Assembly (NCBI GenBank): GCA_001792895.1
Contig: MARA01000008.1
Span: forward strand, 992,001-1,056,000
Reading direction: 5' to 3'
Length of the DNA: 64,000 bases
Origin: Lentinus brumalis
Taxonomy: Eukaryota; Basidiomycota; Agaricomycetes; Polyporales; Polyporaceae
Shown: positions 1 through 10,901 of the stretch, in pieces
Layout: every line of letters begins with the position of its first letter
How positions within the stretch are numbered: the first letter of the stretch is position 1
Made by a program: the position numbers and the translations under genes
Notes under the pieces: generated by a model
The model's input: only the letters and a program-made list of their open reading frames with translations
The model's database searches: none
Told to the model about the DNA's origin: nothing

Positions 1-178
1 GTGCGGCGACGCGAGCCGGACAGCGCGCCCTATGGCCTCTCGCGATCACGTGCCTCCCAATGCACTGCGGCAATCTTGCGAAGTCGCTTCACAAATTGCA
101 TTGAATCGTCGCGCTCGCGACCGTGATATACCCCGATGATCGCATGCGATATGTACAGGTAGATGGTAAACGAGCGAT

Positions 179-1648
179 CTATGGTGAGGTGTTCTCATCC
201 GTCCCATTGTGGCGTATAACCTTCCACATGAACGCCGCCCACTCCTCGAAAGGTTCACTACCGGCGCCGACACCCCGCGACCACGCGTCAGCCACGCCAG
301 TACGTTCCAGCTCTCGCCACTGTTCTCGCAGGAAGTCCTTCTGCCTGAACAAGTCGCGTTCCCACTGCGGGATCCGATAGCCGTCTCCGAGGAACTCGTG
401 CAGCTCGTCCCGGTAATCGAACATCTCGTCAAAGTCGAAGCGGAACCATGCATCCGCAATCGCCACCTCGTTGTCGCCCTTGTCTCCGCGGAATTGGTCA
501 TAGCGCCTCCGAACTGCCTCTACTTCCCGCTCGAGGTCCAGAACTTCGGGGTTCGTGAAGGCCTTCAGCGCCGCTTGCGCTTGCACTTCTGCAAGCGGGA
601 ACGGCGCAACGCGCAGCGGAAGCCCGAGGAACGCGATGCTGGTCGGAGGATATGAGGTCACGAGCGGGAAGAGGTGTTTCGCCAGTGGGAAGATGTGATA
701 CGTCGAGTTGTACAAGACGGACGGGATGGGCGGTACTCGAGGTGGTAGCCCAGGGACAACCTCTGGCTCCGAGAGAAAGGGGAAGTTGAACTGGTACCCA
801 GTCGCAAGAACGACATGGTCCACGCCGGACTCGGTGGTCCCGTCCTCGTACACGAGCTTCCCTTCGGTGGGGTCTAGGTACTCGGCGACGCGGCCGCGCC
901 TCTTGAACTTCCCGCCGTCGAGATCCTGCGGATCGGCACCTGTAATCGAGTGGATGACTTCGGACGCGAAGGGACGCGTGTCAGCGACGACGTCCTGCCC
1001 GCTGTACCCGCCGCCAACAACAACGATCTTCCCGCTGTAGTCCTGAGGCCGGCGGTACCACGCGGTGTGCGTGATCTTGCCCTTCGCCCGCCACGCTGCA
1101 AGGCCCTTCGTATCCGGGAATCGCGGTACACGGAAGTGTCCGTTCGCAACGATCACCAGGTCGAAGGCAGAAGTTTCGTCGCCCGAAGGACTGTGGACAG
1201 ATACGTTCCACTTCGACGACGGTGCGTCCCAGTGAACGGCCGTCACAGGAGTACTCAAGCGGATGTGCGGGTTGAGATCGAAGTGCGCCGCATAGTCCTC
1301 GATGTACTTGAGGATGGTGGTGGCCGGGGGGTAGAGCGGCGTGGCAGTTGGGAATGGGTACGACATGTAGCACATGAGCGGGTGGGGCGTGTTCGCCGTG
1401 AGCGAGTCGTACAGCGCAGTCAAAGGCGGGTCGCCCTCAGGAGGAGCGGGTACCCTGGCAGATAGCTTCAGCAAGCGAAAAAAAGCAGAGCAACGTATAC
1501 AGATTGCCTACCATATGCCTCCGATCCTTTCGCGAGACTCGAACGCAGTAACTTCCCACAGTCCTTCCTTGAACTGCGGCGAATCCTTGATCACCTTGAG
1601 GGCGCCGAGTCCCACAGGACCTACACCGATGACGCAGATACGCTTCAT
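179..1648 (-). CDS. Flavin-containing monooxygenase-like protein (FMO 1)
   Basis: Two exons, 1512-1648 and 179-1454, joined by a short intron that splits a tryptophan codon; spliced length is 1413 nt, 470 residues. The protein begins MKRICVIGVGPVG, a dinucleotide-binding GxGxxG motif for FAD within the first 15 residues, followed by GGIW. A second Rossmann motif, VVVGGGYSGQD, for NADPH lies mid-protein and an LATGY motif follows. These are hallmarks of class B flavin monooxygenases (FMO/dimethylaniline monooxygenase type), which oxygenate soft nucleophiles using NADPH and oxygen. The substrate cannot be inferred. No signal peptide or membrane segment is evident. A paralogue with the same intron position lies at 60124-61943. 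The start is the only ATG immediately before the nucleotide-binding motif. Confidence 0.88.
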
Positions 1649-2211
1649 CGGTCCGGCGCTGTTGGGAGGGTTAGATCCCTGTGGTTGGTCTGAAAAGTTT
1701 GATCAGTAGTCTGGTAGCACGATGCAAAACGATCGATCACGATCTGCGCTTCCTACGCCAACTGTGTCAGAAGGAAGACTCACTGGACGACGACAGTCCC
1801 ATTGCGCGGGGATGTACTGTCTTATACGAGAGCAACAAGTGTGCTATGAAAGTCAACGTTGCATGGGGAAGCACTCTTATAGCGCGTCGCAGAAATTATC
1901 CAAATTGTCTAGATGGCGTGCGTCAGTAGCCGGAGCTTTGACGCCATCCGGACGCCATCGCACGAGAGTGTGAGAGTCTTCGGAAAGGCCTTCCGTGCAG
2001 ATAACCATAGCTCCTAGTCTAGCGTTTCCATGTCCTTGCACAAGTATCACTGTGTGTCCTTTGCTGTGAACCCGACTTCAAGCTTCATGACTGACTGCCT
2101 GTCAATTGAGAGGCAAGTGAGCTTGACTGTCAATGTCAATGTACTTGGTACCGATGATCACCTGGGATCGCCACACCATGAACTACGGAGAAGGAGATAG
2201 CGGTAATCATG
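1649..2211. other. Intergenic region, no gene seen
   Basis: Upstream of FMO 1 and ending at the 9-bp target duplication of the DNA element. No open frame with recognisable domains. It presumably holds the FMO 1 promoter. Confidence 0.5.
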
Positions 2212-2220
2212 GCTTCGAGT
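2212..2220. repeat. Left target-site duplication of the RecQ/DUF6589 element
   Basis: The sequence GCTTCGAGT immediately precedes the left terminal inverted repeat and is repeated exactly at 23563-23571 directly after the right one. A perfect 9-bp duplication next to matching inverted termini is direct evidence of transposition. Confidence 0.9.
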
Positions 2221-2377
2221 TAATCTCGTAACCAGACGTTATACGGCGAGCTCCCGCACCGTGCCGGTCGGAGTCAAAAGCGGAGAGACAAAAAGAAATG
2301 CAGGACCTCGCCGTATAACGTCTGGTGACTTTCGTATAGAGGGGTGGGGGCAGCCCGAAGCGCCCATCGTTCGCTCC
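2221..2377 (+). repeat. Left terminal inverted repeat region with internal 20-bp palindrome
   Basis: ACCAGACGTTATACGGCGAG at 2231-2250 is perfectly reverse-complemented at 2307-2326, so the left end can fold into a hairpin with a roughly 56-nt loop. The block at about 2334-2370 recurs at the other end of the element. The CCAGACGTT core occurs twice here and twice at the right end, as expected of transposase-binding sites. Confidence 0.85.
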
Positions 2378-2492
2378 TTCCGTCCACTCTGTTCGCCACT
2401 ACTGCTACTTACTGGCTCGCACAAGGACTTGCTCTACTGTACTCGCCCGCCATAGTGCAATATAATGATCTTTCCTCTTTGTCTCCTCCTCC

Positions 2493-3867
2493 ATGGACGC
2501 GCCTGCTCCTCCCGACTTACACGCGCAGCGCGCCGCCCATTCCGCTAACTTGCTCGACCGCGCGCGTAAGCTCGCGACCAAGGAGCGCGCATATGACTCG
2601 AACCGCACGCGCGAGGACATCAAACGTCTCTCTACAGCAGCGTTTGGAGGGAAGGTGCCGTACGACTGGCAGGTGGATGTAGCAGAGGCACTGTGGTTGG
2701 GACTGGACACAGCGGTGATAGCAGGAACCGGTGCGGGCAAGACCATGCCATTCGTCATGCCGCTCTTCCTGGACACGACGAACAAGAAGATGGTGATTAT
2801 AATCTCGCCATTGAACGAGCTCGAGAAGGACCAGGTAAGCATAAAGTACAATCATGACGTCGTAATCATGTTAGCGAGCGCATTTGTGCTTGCTGCAGGC
2901 ACGTCGGTTTGAGGCGATGGGGCTAAGGGCTACAGCAGTGAATGGTGAAGTGTACAATAAGCAGCTGCACAAGGTGAGTCTAACGCAGGGCGCACACATC
3001 CCAGAGCTCACATCGAAGCAGGAGCTAGCCGCAAAGGAGTATCGCGTGCTTCTCACGTCGCCCGAGATGGTCCTCGAACATGTCCAGTTCTCCGTCCTGG
3101 TACGCTCCCCGGACTTCATGCAGGATGTCCTGTACCTGGTCGTTGACGAGGCGCATTGCGTCTCACAATGGGGCGACAAGTTCCGCAAGATGTACGCAGA
3201 GCTCTGCAAGATGCGAAGCCTCCTCGGGCTTCGCAAGCCTTTTCTCCTCACCTCCGCCACTTTACCGCCGTTCATGCTGAAGGAAGTCTTCCTGAAGCTC
3301 GAATTCGTTGAGGCCACCACGTACTTCATCAACCTGGGCAACAACCGCGCGAATATTGCGCCTATCGTACACCGGCTCAAGGCCGCCGCATCCTCGCTAC
3401 CGATAATCGATTTCCTCGTGCGCAGCACACCTGAGGGCGGCAAGTTCCCTCGTGCCATCGTCTTCTTCAACAAGCGCGACCAGGCCCAAAGCGCATCACG
3501 GCATCTCAAGCAGAAGGTCCCGGAAGCAATGGCTAACCAGATCAACTTCCTCCATGCTGGTCGAGGTCAGCGCGCGCGTCGCCGCACGATGCGCGAGTTT
3601 CGGGATGGTACTGTCAACATCCTCTGCGCAACTGAGGCTGCAGGCATGGTCAGTTCTCAAATTGCGATAGGGATGCCATCGTACTCACGTTAATAATGTA
3701 GGGTATGGATATCCAGGACATCGAGCTTGGCGTGCAGTTCCTTGCTGCAAGCTCGCTCTCAGTCTGGACGCAGCGCGCTGGCCGTGCTGGTCGGTCAGGA
3801 CAGCAGTCCTTCGCGATCCTTCTGATCGAGCAGGGCATCCTGGAAGAGAAGAGAGCCAAGTCGACGG
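2493..3867 (+). CDS. RecQ-like ATP-dependent DNA helicase, 5' part (interrupted by LTR retrotransposon)
   Basis: Exons 2493-2834, 2899-3648 and 3702-3867 encode the helicase core. A GTGAGKT Walker A motif lies near residue 80; DEAHCVSQWG is a DEAH box of RecQ type, followed by a TSAT motif III and a QRAGRAGR motif VI. The frame stops being host-like exactly where the LTR begins at 3868 and resumes at 18958 with the frame preserved if one ACGG copy is removed; the four exons then total 2517 nt, 838 residues. A possible very short intron at 2974-3004 remains in frame and may be coding. The protein would unwind DNA. In this element it is a transposition-accessory candidate rather than the cellular Sgs1/RecQ repair gene. 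The retrotransposon makes the present copy non-functional. Confidence 0.85.
3864..3867 (+). repeat. Target-site duplication of LTR retrotransposon (left)
   Basis: ACGG directly precedes the 5' LTR and is repeated at 18954-18957 directly after the 3' LTR. The next base also matches, so a 5-bp duplication is possible if the LTR is taken to start one base later. Confidence 0.85.
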
Positions 3868-4923
3868 TGATAGGTATCGGACACGTCTATGCACGGAATT
3901 TGCGCCCTTCCGGAGGTTCCACAGGAGCGAGCCCAGTACTCCCGACCGTCCTACGTCGGCCAGTATGCTCGCCACAGCCCCATACTCCTTCCCTATCGCT
4001 CCGTCACCCCTCCTACCGTCCGAACCCTCGCACAGGTCGGACAACGCGGTCTGCAGCCCGTCCGCACCGAGCGGCGGCCTGTCAGACGGTTCACGTCCCC
4101 GATGAGACATCTAGCCGCAATTCCGGGGTCTCGTACGCAGCCTCGGTCACGGACGCATGGTCGGAGGGGTTCTGGAGCGTCCTTCACGCCAGTTGATTGG
4201 CCGGTGTGGTTATCGCCGGAGTTGGAGCTCCGCGCCACCATCTTGGGTAAACGTCGGTCGCCAGCGCCTCGAACCGGTTGGGGCTCGGCGCGCGCGCTGG
4301 TTGGTTAGCTGTGGTTAAAGGCTGACAGCAGGTCCGTGCGCAAGGAGCTCCGCCCGCCCCTATTGGCTCAGGACCGTTTGCGAGGGCTTTCCGAGGCTTG
4401 CGTGCTGTCGTTAGGGTAGCTTTGCTTTTGTACCTTCGGTAGCACGGTGTGCAATTCAGATTCCGTTCTCCCCACCGTTCAGCTCTAAGTCTACCGCCGC
4501 CGCTCCGTGCTCACCGTCGAAAGTATCGCCGTCACCGTCAAGAAGTCCTACCGCCGTCGAGTCGATAAGTTCGAACCCGTTTCATCCGCTACTGTCTCCG
4601 TGGTCTCCGCTCCGTGTCCTACGTGGTTCGCACCCGTCGCGTCCGTGCGTCGGAAGTCTCCTCGCCGTCCGGGCAGGCACCGTTGAGTCCTCCCTATCGT
4701 CCCGTCTCCGTGCCGTTCCCTCCATTTGTCTCCGTGGTTTCCGCGCCCCTTTCCGGACGCTCCTGTCATTCGGGAGTCGTACGTAGCCCTCCTGGACATA
4801 GGTCTCCGTTCAGTTAGGGTTGGTTAGGAGCCTCTTCCCTTCTCGCATATAAAATACGTGCATACAGTCCTTGGCTGGAGATTTGTGTGGTGTTATCCGC
4901 TCATTTCGCCCCTTGGCGTATCA
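3868..4923 (+). repeat. 5' LTR
   Basis: Starts TGATAGGTATCGG and ends CTTGGCGTATCA. It matches 17898-18953 at a constant offset of 14,030 bp with no difference noticed. U3 is pyrimidine-rich with many CCGTC-type words. Confidence 0.95.
4848..4854 (+). promoter_or_regulatory. TATA box in 5' LTR
   Basis: TATAAAA lies 70 bp before the LTR end, following a pyrimidine-rich tract. Transcription would start around 4875-4885, leaving R plus U5 of only about 45 bp. The same motif is at 18878-18884 in the 3' LTR. Confidence 0.55.
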
Positions 4924-4926
4924 TAT

Positions 4927-4943
4927 TGGAGCCCACCGCGAGG
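4927..4943 (+). other. Primer-binding site
   Basis: TGGAGCCCACCGCGAGG begins three bases after the 5' LTR. The leading TGG would pair with the CCA end of a tRNA. I cannot assign the tRNA species. Confidence 0.6.
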
Positions 4944-5445
4944 GGTACTAGTGGCCATCTCTGATTTCAATCAAACTGTCGAGATCACCGTCCCCTTCCG
5001 AAACCGCTTCTCGTACCTCCGTCCGACCTTCGGACAGCCTTTCCTACACCGCTACCGCCCTCGAGGAACTCCGTCAACGTCTCCGCGCATTCCGCGAGGA
5101 ACTAGACGAGGAACTCACACCTCTCCCCTCGCCTTCCGGATCCGCAAGCTTCGCTACCGCCCTGTCTTCCCCTTCGGAGCCGTCTTCCCTTACCCCGTTG
5201 CCGTCCTCCTCCGCTTCCCGTCCTCCCTCCCCTACAGGGAGCACTACCTCTCGAGCCCGTTCGGACACCTCGACGTCAAGGTCTCGGACTCGCCGAGCCC
5301 ACCTCGAACAGAACATCCCTCTCGCACCTCCTCTCGAGCTCCCACCCCGCCGACGCAGGAACCCCGTACCACCAACAATTCAGGAAGCAACCTCACAGGC
5401 CGCCCCTACTACCCGTCCTATCTCTCCGCCCTTCCGACTACCGAG

Positions 5446-7671
5446 ATGGACGACCCTCTCCCGAACCCGAACCCGATCAACAACCCCGAACCGGCTAACC
5501 CGCAGCCAGCGCCGCCTCAGCAGTTTCAGGGCGGTGCTCGCGACCTCGGACCACACACCATGCCTCTCCCGAACGAGCGCGGCGCCCCGATCTGGGACGA
5601 AGCCGGCCGCGAGACCGTCCAGCGGTTCTTCGACCAGTACGAGCTCCTCCTGCGCAGGAACAACGTCGTCGACGATCGGGACAAGAAGCGCGGTGCGACG
5701 ATCTACGTTCCGCTTCCGGTCTCCCGCCGCTGGTCCTCGATGCCCGAGTTCCGCGACGAGCATACGACGTACGAGCAGTGGCGCGACACCGTAGTAGACT
5801 ACTACGTCGGAGCCGACGAGAACCATCAGTACACTATGGCCGACTACCACGAGCTCATGGCCCGTCAGTATCCCAAGGGCTTCCAGAATCTAGCGGACTA
5901 CTCGCAGTTCTACGTCGAATACCACCCGATAGCGTCGTACCTCATCAACCAGCAGCCTCCCGAGCTGACCCAGCGCGACGCCGCCTACAACCTCCTACGC
6001 CTCCTGAACACCTCGCAGCGGAGCGCGGTCGACGGACGCCTCGCTCAGAAGGTCCCGGACAAGCCCCGAGCGGTGTCCTACACCCTGGCGCAGGTGCACG
6101 AGGCCATCTCCTATACGATCGGGGACTCCGTTGACTTCGACGCGAATCCGGCGTTCGAGCGGTACGGAAGCCTGCGTCCGCCGCTGACAGGGGGGCACTA
6201 CGCCGCTCCGAGAGCGCCTGAGCCGTTCCGCGGAAGGAATCCCGCCCCGAGGCAGGAACCCTTGGCCGACGACAAGACCATCACAATCAAGACGGAGGAC
6301 CTTCAGACTCTCGTGCAGACGGCCGTTCAAACCGCTATGCGCGGTAGGAACGAGCCTCGCGACCGCGACCGCCGATTGGAACTCCAGCGGGGCCCGCCCC
6401 AAGTCCGCGAACCGCCGCCGCACCAGGAGCAGCAGCCGCGCTTCCCCCGCGACGTTCCGAGGTATCCGCAAGGGCAGCAGCCCGCTCCGGACGGCGGGAG
6501 GCTCTACAATCCCCCTCGGAACGAGCCCCGCGAACGCGACCGAAACTGCTATTACTGCGGTCACACGGACTGTAGCATAGGCCGCTGCCCCGACGTCGAG
6601 ACCGACATCCGTGACGGCCTGATCCAACGCTCTGCGCAGACGGGCCAGCTTGTCCTAGCTAACGGCCAGCCCATTCCGCGTGGCAGGGGTCCGATTCGAG
6701 AGCAAGTCCGCTTCTACTACGATCGGAACCAGCCCCAGCCGCCCGAGCCTCCGGCGGTCGCGCAGCTCATGTTCTCCGTCCTCACAGCCTCCGGCCAACG
6801 GTCCGTACGTACGGCCGAAGAGGAGAACGAGATGCTCCGTCACAAGATCAACTTCCTCGAGGACCGCGAGAAGCGCAAGCGCGCAGTGTTCGACGGGGTC
6901 GAGCTTCCGGCGCGCCCTCCGAAGAAGGCGACCGCCCGCAAGCCTGCCCGTACTTCCGGACCTTCGACCAGGGCGACCCGAGTCGAGGAGGTACCGGACG
7001 AGGAGCCGCTGCGTTCCGCACACATCGAGGAGATACCGGAGGACCAGTCCGTCCCCGAGGGAGCGCCCGCGCTGAGAGCCGAGACGCCGGAGGTGGTTAA
7101 CAACCCTTCCTACGTCGTACCGGTACACCCTTATGCGCAAGTCCGCGACGCCTCTGCCGCTGGCGCGCCGAAGGCTAAAGATTTCGCGTATGGCCCTAAC
7201 GCGCCCCGCGCTAAGTCACCCGAGGCGACCTCCGCGTCCGAGGCAGCTAGCCGACCTCAACCGGCATCCGAGCACGTCGTCGGACCAACTGGACAAGCCC
7301 CCGCGCAGCCCGCCGGTAGGGTTACGGCGTACCGGAACCTCCCGCCGGTAGCGGACAAGGATGCCGAGGAGCGTGTGTGGCAGCGCAACTTCGTCAACGA
7401 GCAGTCGGTCCACCTCTCCGTGTCCGAGCTCTTCAGTCTCGCTCCGGGAATCTGCAAGAAGGCGCACAAGATGACGGGCAGCAAGCGCGTCGCATTCGAC
7501 GTACCGGCCATCCCGCTGTCGGTCCTGTCCGTAATGATGGACGACCCCGAGGCCTCCGAAGACGTCCTGGAGTCGGTGCAGTGCCTGGAGGACCTGTCCG
7601 GTCCGTCCGAGGAGGCAGGAAGCACCGGAGGCATCGTGTCCCTCCCACCATCTGTTGCACTCGTATTGTAA
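5446..7671 (+). CDS. Gag polyprotein of the LTR retrotransposon
   Basis: The frame is open from within the LTR; the first sensible internal start is ATG at 5446 (MDDPLPNPN). The N-terminal half is a capsid-like helical region around WDEAGRETVQRFFDQYELLL, followed by an Arg/Pro/Gln-rich basic stretch. A zinc knuckle at 6547-6588 has spacing C-x2-C-x4-C-x4-C, so the usual histidine is replaced by cysteine. A charged coiled-coil and a Pro/Ala/Glu-rich tail follow. The stop TAA at 7669-7671 is supplied by the end of the nested TIR element, so the native Gag C-terminus or Gag-Pol junction is lost. Confidence 0.85.
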   Translation: MDDPLPNPNPINNPEPANPQPAPPQQFQGGARDLGPHTMPLPNERGAPIWDEAGRETVQRFFDQYELLLRRNNVVDDRDKKRGATIYVPLPVSRRWSSMPEFRDEHTTYEQWRDTVVDYYVGADENHQYTMADYHELMARQYPKGFQNLADYSQFYVEYHPIASYLINQQPPELTQRDAAYNLLRLLNTSQRSAVDGRLAQKVPDKPRAVSYTLAQVHEAISYTIGDSVDFDANPAFERYGSLRPPLTGGHYAAPRAPEPFRGRNPAPRQEPLADDKTITIKTEDLQTLVQTAVQTAMRGRNEPRDRDRRLELQRGPPQVREPPPHQEQQPRFPRDVPRYPQGQQPAPDGGRLYNPPRNEPRERDRNCYYCGHTDCSIGRCPDVETDIRDGLIQRSAQTGQLVLANGQPIPRGRGPIREQVRFYYDRNQPQPPEPPAVAQLMFSVLTASGQRSVRTAEEENEMLRHKINFLEDREKRKRAVFDGVELPARPPKKATARKPARTSGPSTRATRVEEVPDEEPLRSAHIEEIPEDQSVPEGAPALRAETPEVVNNPSYVVPVHPYAQVRDASAAGAPKAKDFAYGPNAPRAKSPEATSASEAASRPQPASEHVVGPTGQAPAQPAGRVTAYRNLPPVADKDAEERVWQRNFVNEQSVHLSVSELFSLAPGICKKAHKMTGSKRVAFDVPAIPLSVLSVMMDDPEASEDVLESVQCLEDLSGPSEEAGSTGGIVSLPPSVALVL

Positions 7672-8290
7672 AACGAACCGGTAATTAACCAGCGGTCTTT
7701 TACAAAACGAACCGGTAGTTCGACAATGTATTACGAAGCCCTCCGGGGCCTCCGGGAGGCTGCTAGATATGGCTGCTGACCTAATAGACAGCCCGGAGGG
7801 GGCGCTTTTTTGCTGTTCCGGACATTCCGGCATCAGCAGCACACACCTGGGCCTCCACAACACCTCCTCCCATGAATCCTCGGCTATTTCGACCCTCCCA
7901 GCGCTTTTCCGGTAATCCAGATACCCAATATGGTAAGTGGTCACCTGTGGCTGCCTCTGGGCTGACCGTTTCGCCTCTAGCGCCGCCAATACTGCGACGA
8001 TTCATACACGAGTAGGTGCGTTGGATGCGCGCTGCGCATGCGCATCCAACGGTACCCTACATGTAACGGTACGGTACGTAGCCGCATTAGGAGCGTAAAA
8101 ACGATTGATTTTGCAATCCTCTAGCATAGAATGTGCCATATCTCAACGTCCAGCCACCGTCCCAGCACGCCCATGGTACCGCCGGAATGCGACAGGCCGC
8201 GCGGTTCTAACGGTACCCTACGCAAGCCCGATCATGGAGGTCGACCAACGTCCTCCTCCTGCCTCTCTCAGCCATGCATCCTCTCTGCTG
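7671..8290 (+). repeat. Left long terminal inverted repeat of nested element
   Basis: Matches the reverse complement of about 9270-9888. The outer 350 bp are nearly identical; the stretch around 8050-8200 is more diverged. Confidence 0.75.
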
Positions 8291-9269
8291 CCCCTCAACC
8301 TGATCCTACAGGTTTGCAATTTCCCAGGCACAATCAGCGCGTAGTAAGTCAGTGTTGGGTAGCTTTTTTAGGTATAATATAGACTGTAAACAAGGCTACT
8401 TGATGTACATTGGTGATTATGACTGTACAGTATCTTGACTATAGCGGTATAACTGCTGCATTGTTTGTCTTGCGAGTTTTTGCATCATTTAGTGGCTCAC
8501 ATGCGCCATATTGGACAGCCTTTTGCTTGCATATCGCACCTGCTATGCCTGCTTGAATACATAATCAAGCTCGACTTACTGAGCAGTATACTGCAGTGCC
8601 ATAACCTCAATATACTACGAGTAGCGTACCGCTGGAAAGCCCTTAATTATACGAGTCTGTAGCATTTAAAATGAAGGCGAACGGCCGAGAGACGAACGAG
8701 ATATGCGTGGTTTCATTCAGCATTAAGACATGTCTTAAAAAGTAAGACGCGTCTTACATTTCACACTGAGATCTGCATGCTGTGCAGCACAATACCGGCA
8801 CAGTCTGATACAGGTCTTAGGCCACACTACTGTCTGGGACCACTTGCTGGCCTGCCTCATTCTTCTCCAATCATCTCCCCCTCAATATTGCGTCAGAATC
8901 ATAATGATATGTCATCTGCTTGGTCTATAGATTACTGAGCTATTTGCTGTTGTCTTAGAGGGTACAATGAAGCGATTTTCCGCAACATAGATAAGACATT
9001 GAAGGGCGCATACATTGCCCGATAAGGATAAAACTTGGCATCCTGCTGCGTACATGTGTCTGGCACACGGCGCAAAAATCCGTTTCCAAATATCTTATCT
9101 GGGTGTCTCGATATTCACCGAGCACCAATGTGAGCCTGCTCCAGAGAGAAATACAATGTTCTGACCTGTAGAGCTACCTATGTAAGCCCTGAAAAGCACC
9201 CATTAGTAGCTAATAAGTGGGAGTACCTGTGCACAAACTATGAGAGCCCTGCATCAGGTGCAGGGAGGT
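8291..9269. other. Non-coding core of the nested TIR element
   Basis: AT-richer than the surrounding retrotransposon. Only short open frames without recognisable motifs on either strand. Confidence 0.5.
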
Positions 9270-9888
9270 CTCCAGGTCTTGCATCAGCTGGGAGAGGCAG
9301 GAGGAGGACGTTGGTCGACCTCCATGATCGGATTTGCGTAGGGTACCGTTAAAACCGCACGGCCCGCCGCATTCCAACGCTACTATGGGCGTGTTTGTAC
9401 GTTGGCTGGAGCCCGCGCTACGGCGTATTCTATGCTGGGGCCCGCAAAATTAGCGGTTTTGACAATGCTAATGCGGTTACTTACCGTATTACTACGTTCA
9501 AGGTACCGCTGGATGCGCATTAATGGCGCGCATCCGACGCACCCACTCGCGTATGAATCGTCGCAGTATTGGCGGCGCTAGAGGCGAAACGGTCAGCCCA
9601 GAGGCAGCCACAAGTGACCACTTACCATATTGGGTATCTGAATTACCGAAAAAGCGCTGGGAGGGTCGAAATAGCCGAGGATTGATGGGAGGAGGTGTTG
9701 TGGAGGCCCAGGGCTGTGCTGCTGATGCCGGAATGTCCGGAACAGCAAAAAAGCGCCCCCTCCGGGCTGTCTATTAGGTCAGCAGCCATATCTAGCAGCC
9801 TCCCGGAGGCCCCGGAGGGCTTCGTAATACATTGTCGAACTACCGGTTCGTTTTGTAATACGTGTGCGGGCCAATTACCGGTTCGTTT
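9270..9888 (-). repeat. Right long terminal inverted repeat of nested element
   Basis: Reverse-complement partner of 7671-8290, including the doubled AAAACGAACCGGTA subterminal motif near 9837-9888. Confidence 0.75.
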
Positions 9889-9898
9889 TATAAAATAA

Positions 9899-10465
9899 CT
9901 ACAACAGCTGCTGTCCCTCCAGCTGCGGGGAGGCGACGCCGACGACGAAGAGGACGAGCCGGTTCCCCGCCAACGCAGCCGCTCCAACAGCCTCATAGTC
10001 GGCAAGCCCAGCGAGAAACTCCGGGCGCTCTTCGCCTGGGTCAACGAGGCGGAACTGGTAGAGTGCGTCTACGACCCCGGCTCCGAGGTCGTAGCGATCT
10101 CGGCGGACAAATGCTACGAGCTCGGCATCCCGTGCGACGAGAGGCAGAAGAATCCGATGACCTCCGCGAACGGAACCAAGGACACCACCAAAGGCCTAGC
10201 CAACAACGTCCTACTGGAGCTGCAGGGCGGGATCGCCATCTACCTACAGATGCACGTCGTGGAGAACGCCGCCTACGACATCCTGCTCGGTCGTCCCTTC
10301 GAGACTCTGATGGGGGTCAGCAGCCGGAACCTCCCCGACGAGAAGCACGAGCTGGTGGTTACCTGTCCGAACACGGACCGCTGCCTGACCCTCCGCACTT
10401 ACGCCCGCGGAGACTCGCCGAAGACGTCGGAACCGCCCATGGGTTTTCGGCCTTCGAGGATCTGA
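9899..10465 (+). CDS. Retrotransposon aspartic protease (fragment of Pol)
   Basis: The frame opens just after the nested element and ends at 10465. It contains VYDPGSEVVAIS, a retropepsin-like D-x-G-S active site, then an LLGRPF motif near the C-terminal half, as in gypsy proteases. A glutamate/aspartate- and Arg/Ser-rich linker precedes the domain. After about 10435 the continuation of Pol moves to another frame (FEDLTAGRGEVALLVEYQ), so a frameshift separates it from reverse transcriptase. Confidence 0.7.
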   Translation, partial: LQQLLSLQLRGGDADDEEDEPVPRQRSRSNSLIVGKPSEKLRALFAWVNEAELVECVYDPGSEVVAISADKCYELGIPCDERQKNPMTSANGTKDTTKGLANNVLLELQGGIAIYLQMHVVENAAYDILLGRPFETLMGVSSRNLPDEKHELVVTCPNTDRCLTLRTYARGDSPKTSEPPMGFRPSRI

Positions 10466-10901
10466 CCGCCGGTCGGGGAGAGGTCGCCCTTCTGGTAGAA
10501 TACCAGCATACCACCCAGCACGCCCGGGCTACCGCCTACGCCCCCATGCCCGACGGTGCCCCTATATCTATTCTCCTTTCCTATCTGTCCGCTTGCGAGG
10601 AGGTCACGTCTAAACCGTCGCTCCAATCCCTCTTCTTTTCCACTGTTCCGTCAGCTCTCTCGTCCTCTGTCTCTCCGATGCGTTCCTCTGCTTCCGGCTC
10701 TCTATCTCCTACGTCGGTTCCGGTGGGTCCGGGCCGTCCGGTGGCTACATACCCAGTCTCCAAGACGAAAAGCCAACCGCAGCGACCGGTCCCCCGAACC
10801 GCGATACCCCTCGTCTCTCCGCTACTGGTTCCAAGCCTCCGTTCACGGTTCTACTAAAAAGCAAAAAGAAATACAAGCCGGTCGCTCTCAAGGTCCGTCC
10901 T

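Larger units (their letters stand above)
7671..9888. mobile_element. Non-autonomous DNA transposon with about 600-bp terminal inverted repeats
   Basis: The ends read AAACGAACCGGTAATT (left) and AATTACCGGTTCGTTT (right), flanked by TA at 7669-7670 and 9889-9890. The inverted similarity extends, with diverged stretches, for about 600 bp: around 7671-8290 against 9270-9888. Each arm has a subterminal second copy of AAAACGAACCGGTA. No open frame with a recognisable transposase exists in the roughly 1-kb middle, so it must move in trans. TA flanks suggest a Tc1/mariner-like mechanism, but I cannot confirm the superfamily; the right boundary could be a few bases further. Confidence 0.75.

Noticed and set aside
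4858..5445. Gag starting at the first ATG of its long frame
   Set aside because: That ATG lies within the LTR, and the first 190 codons are low-complexity translation of LTR and leader; ATG 5446 fits a Gag start better.
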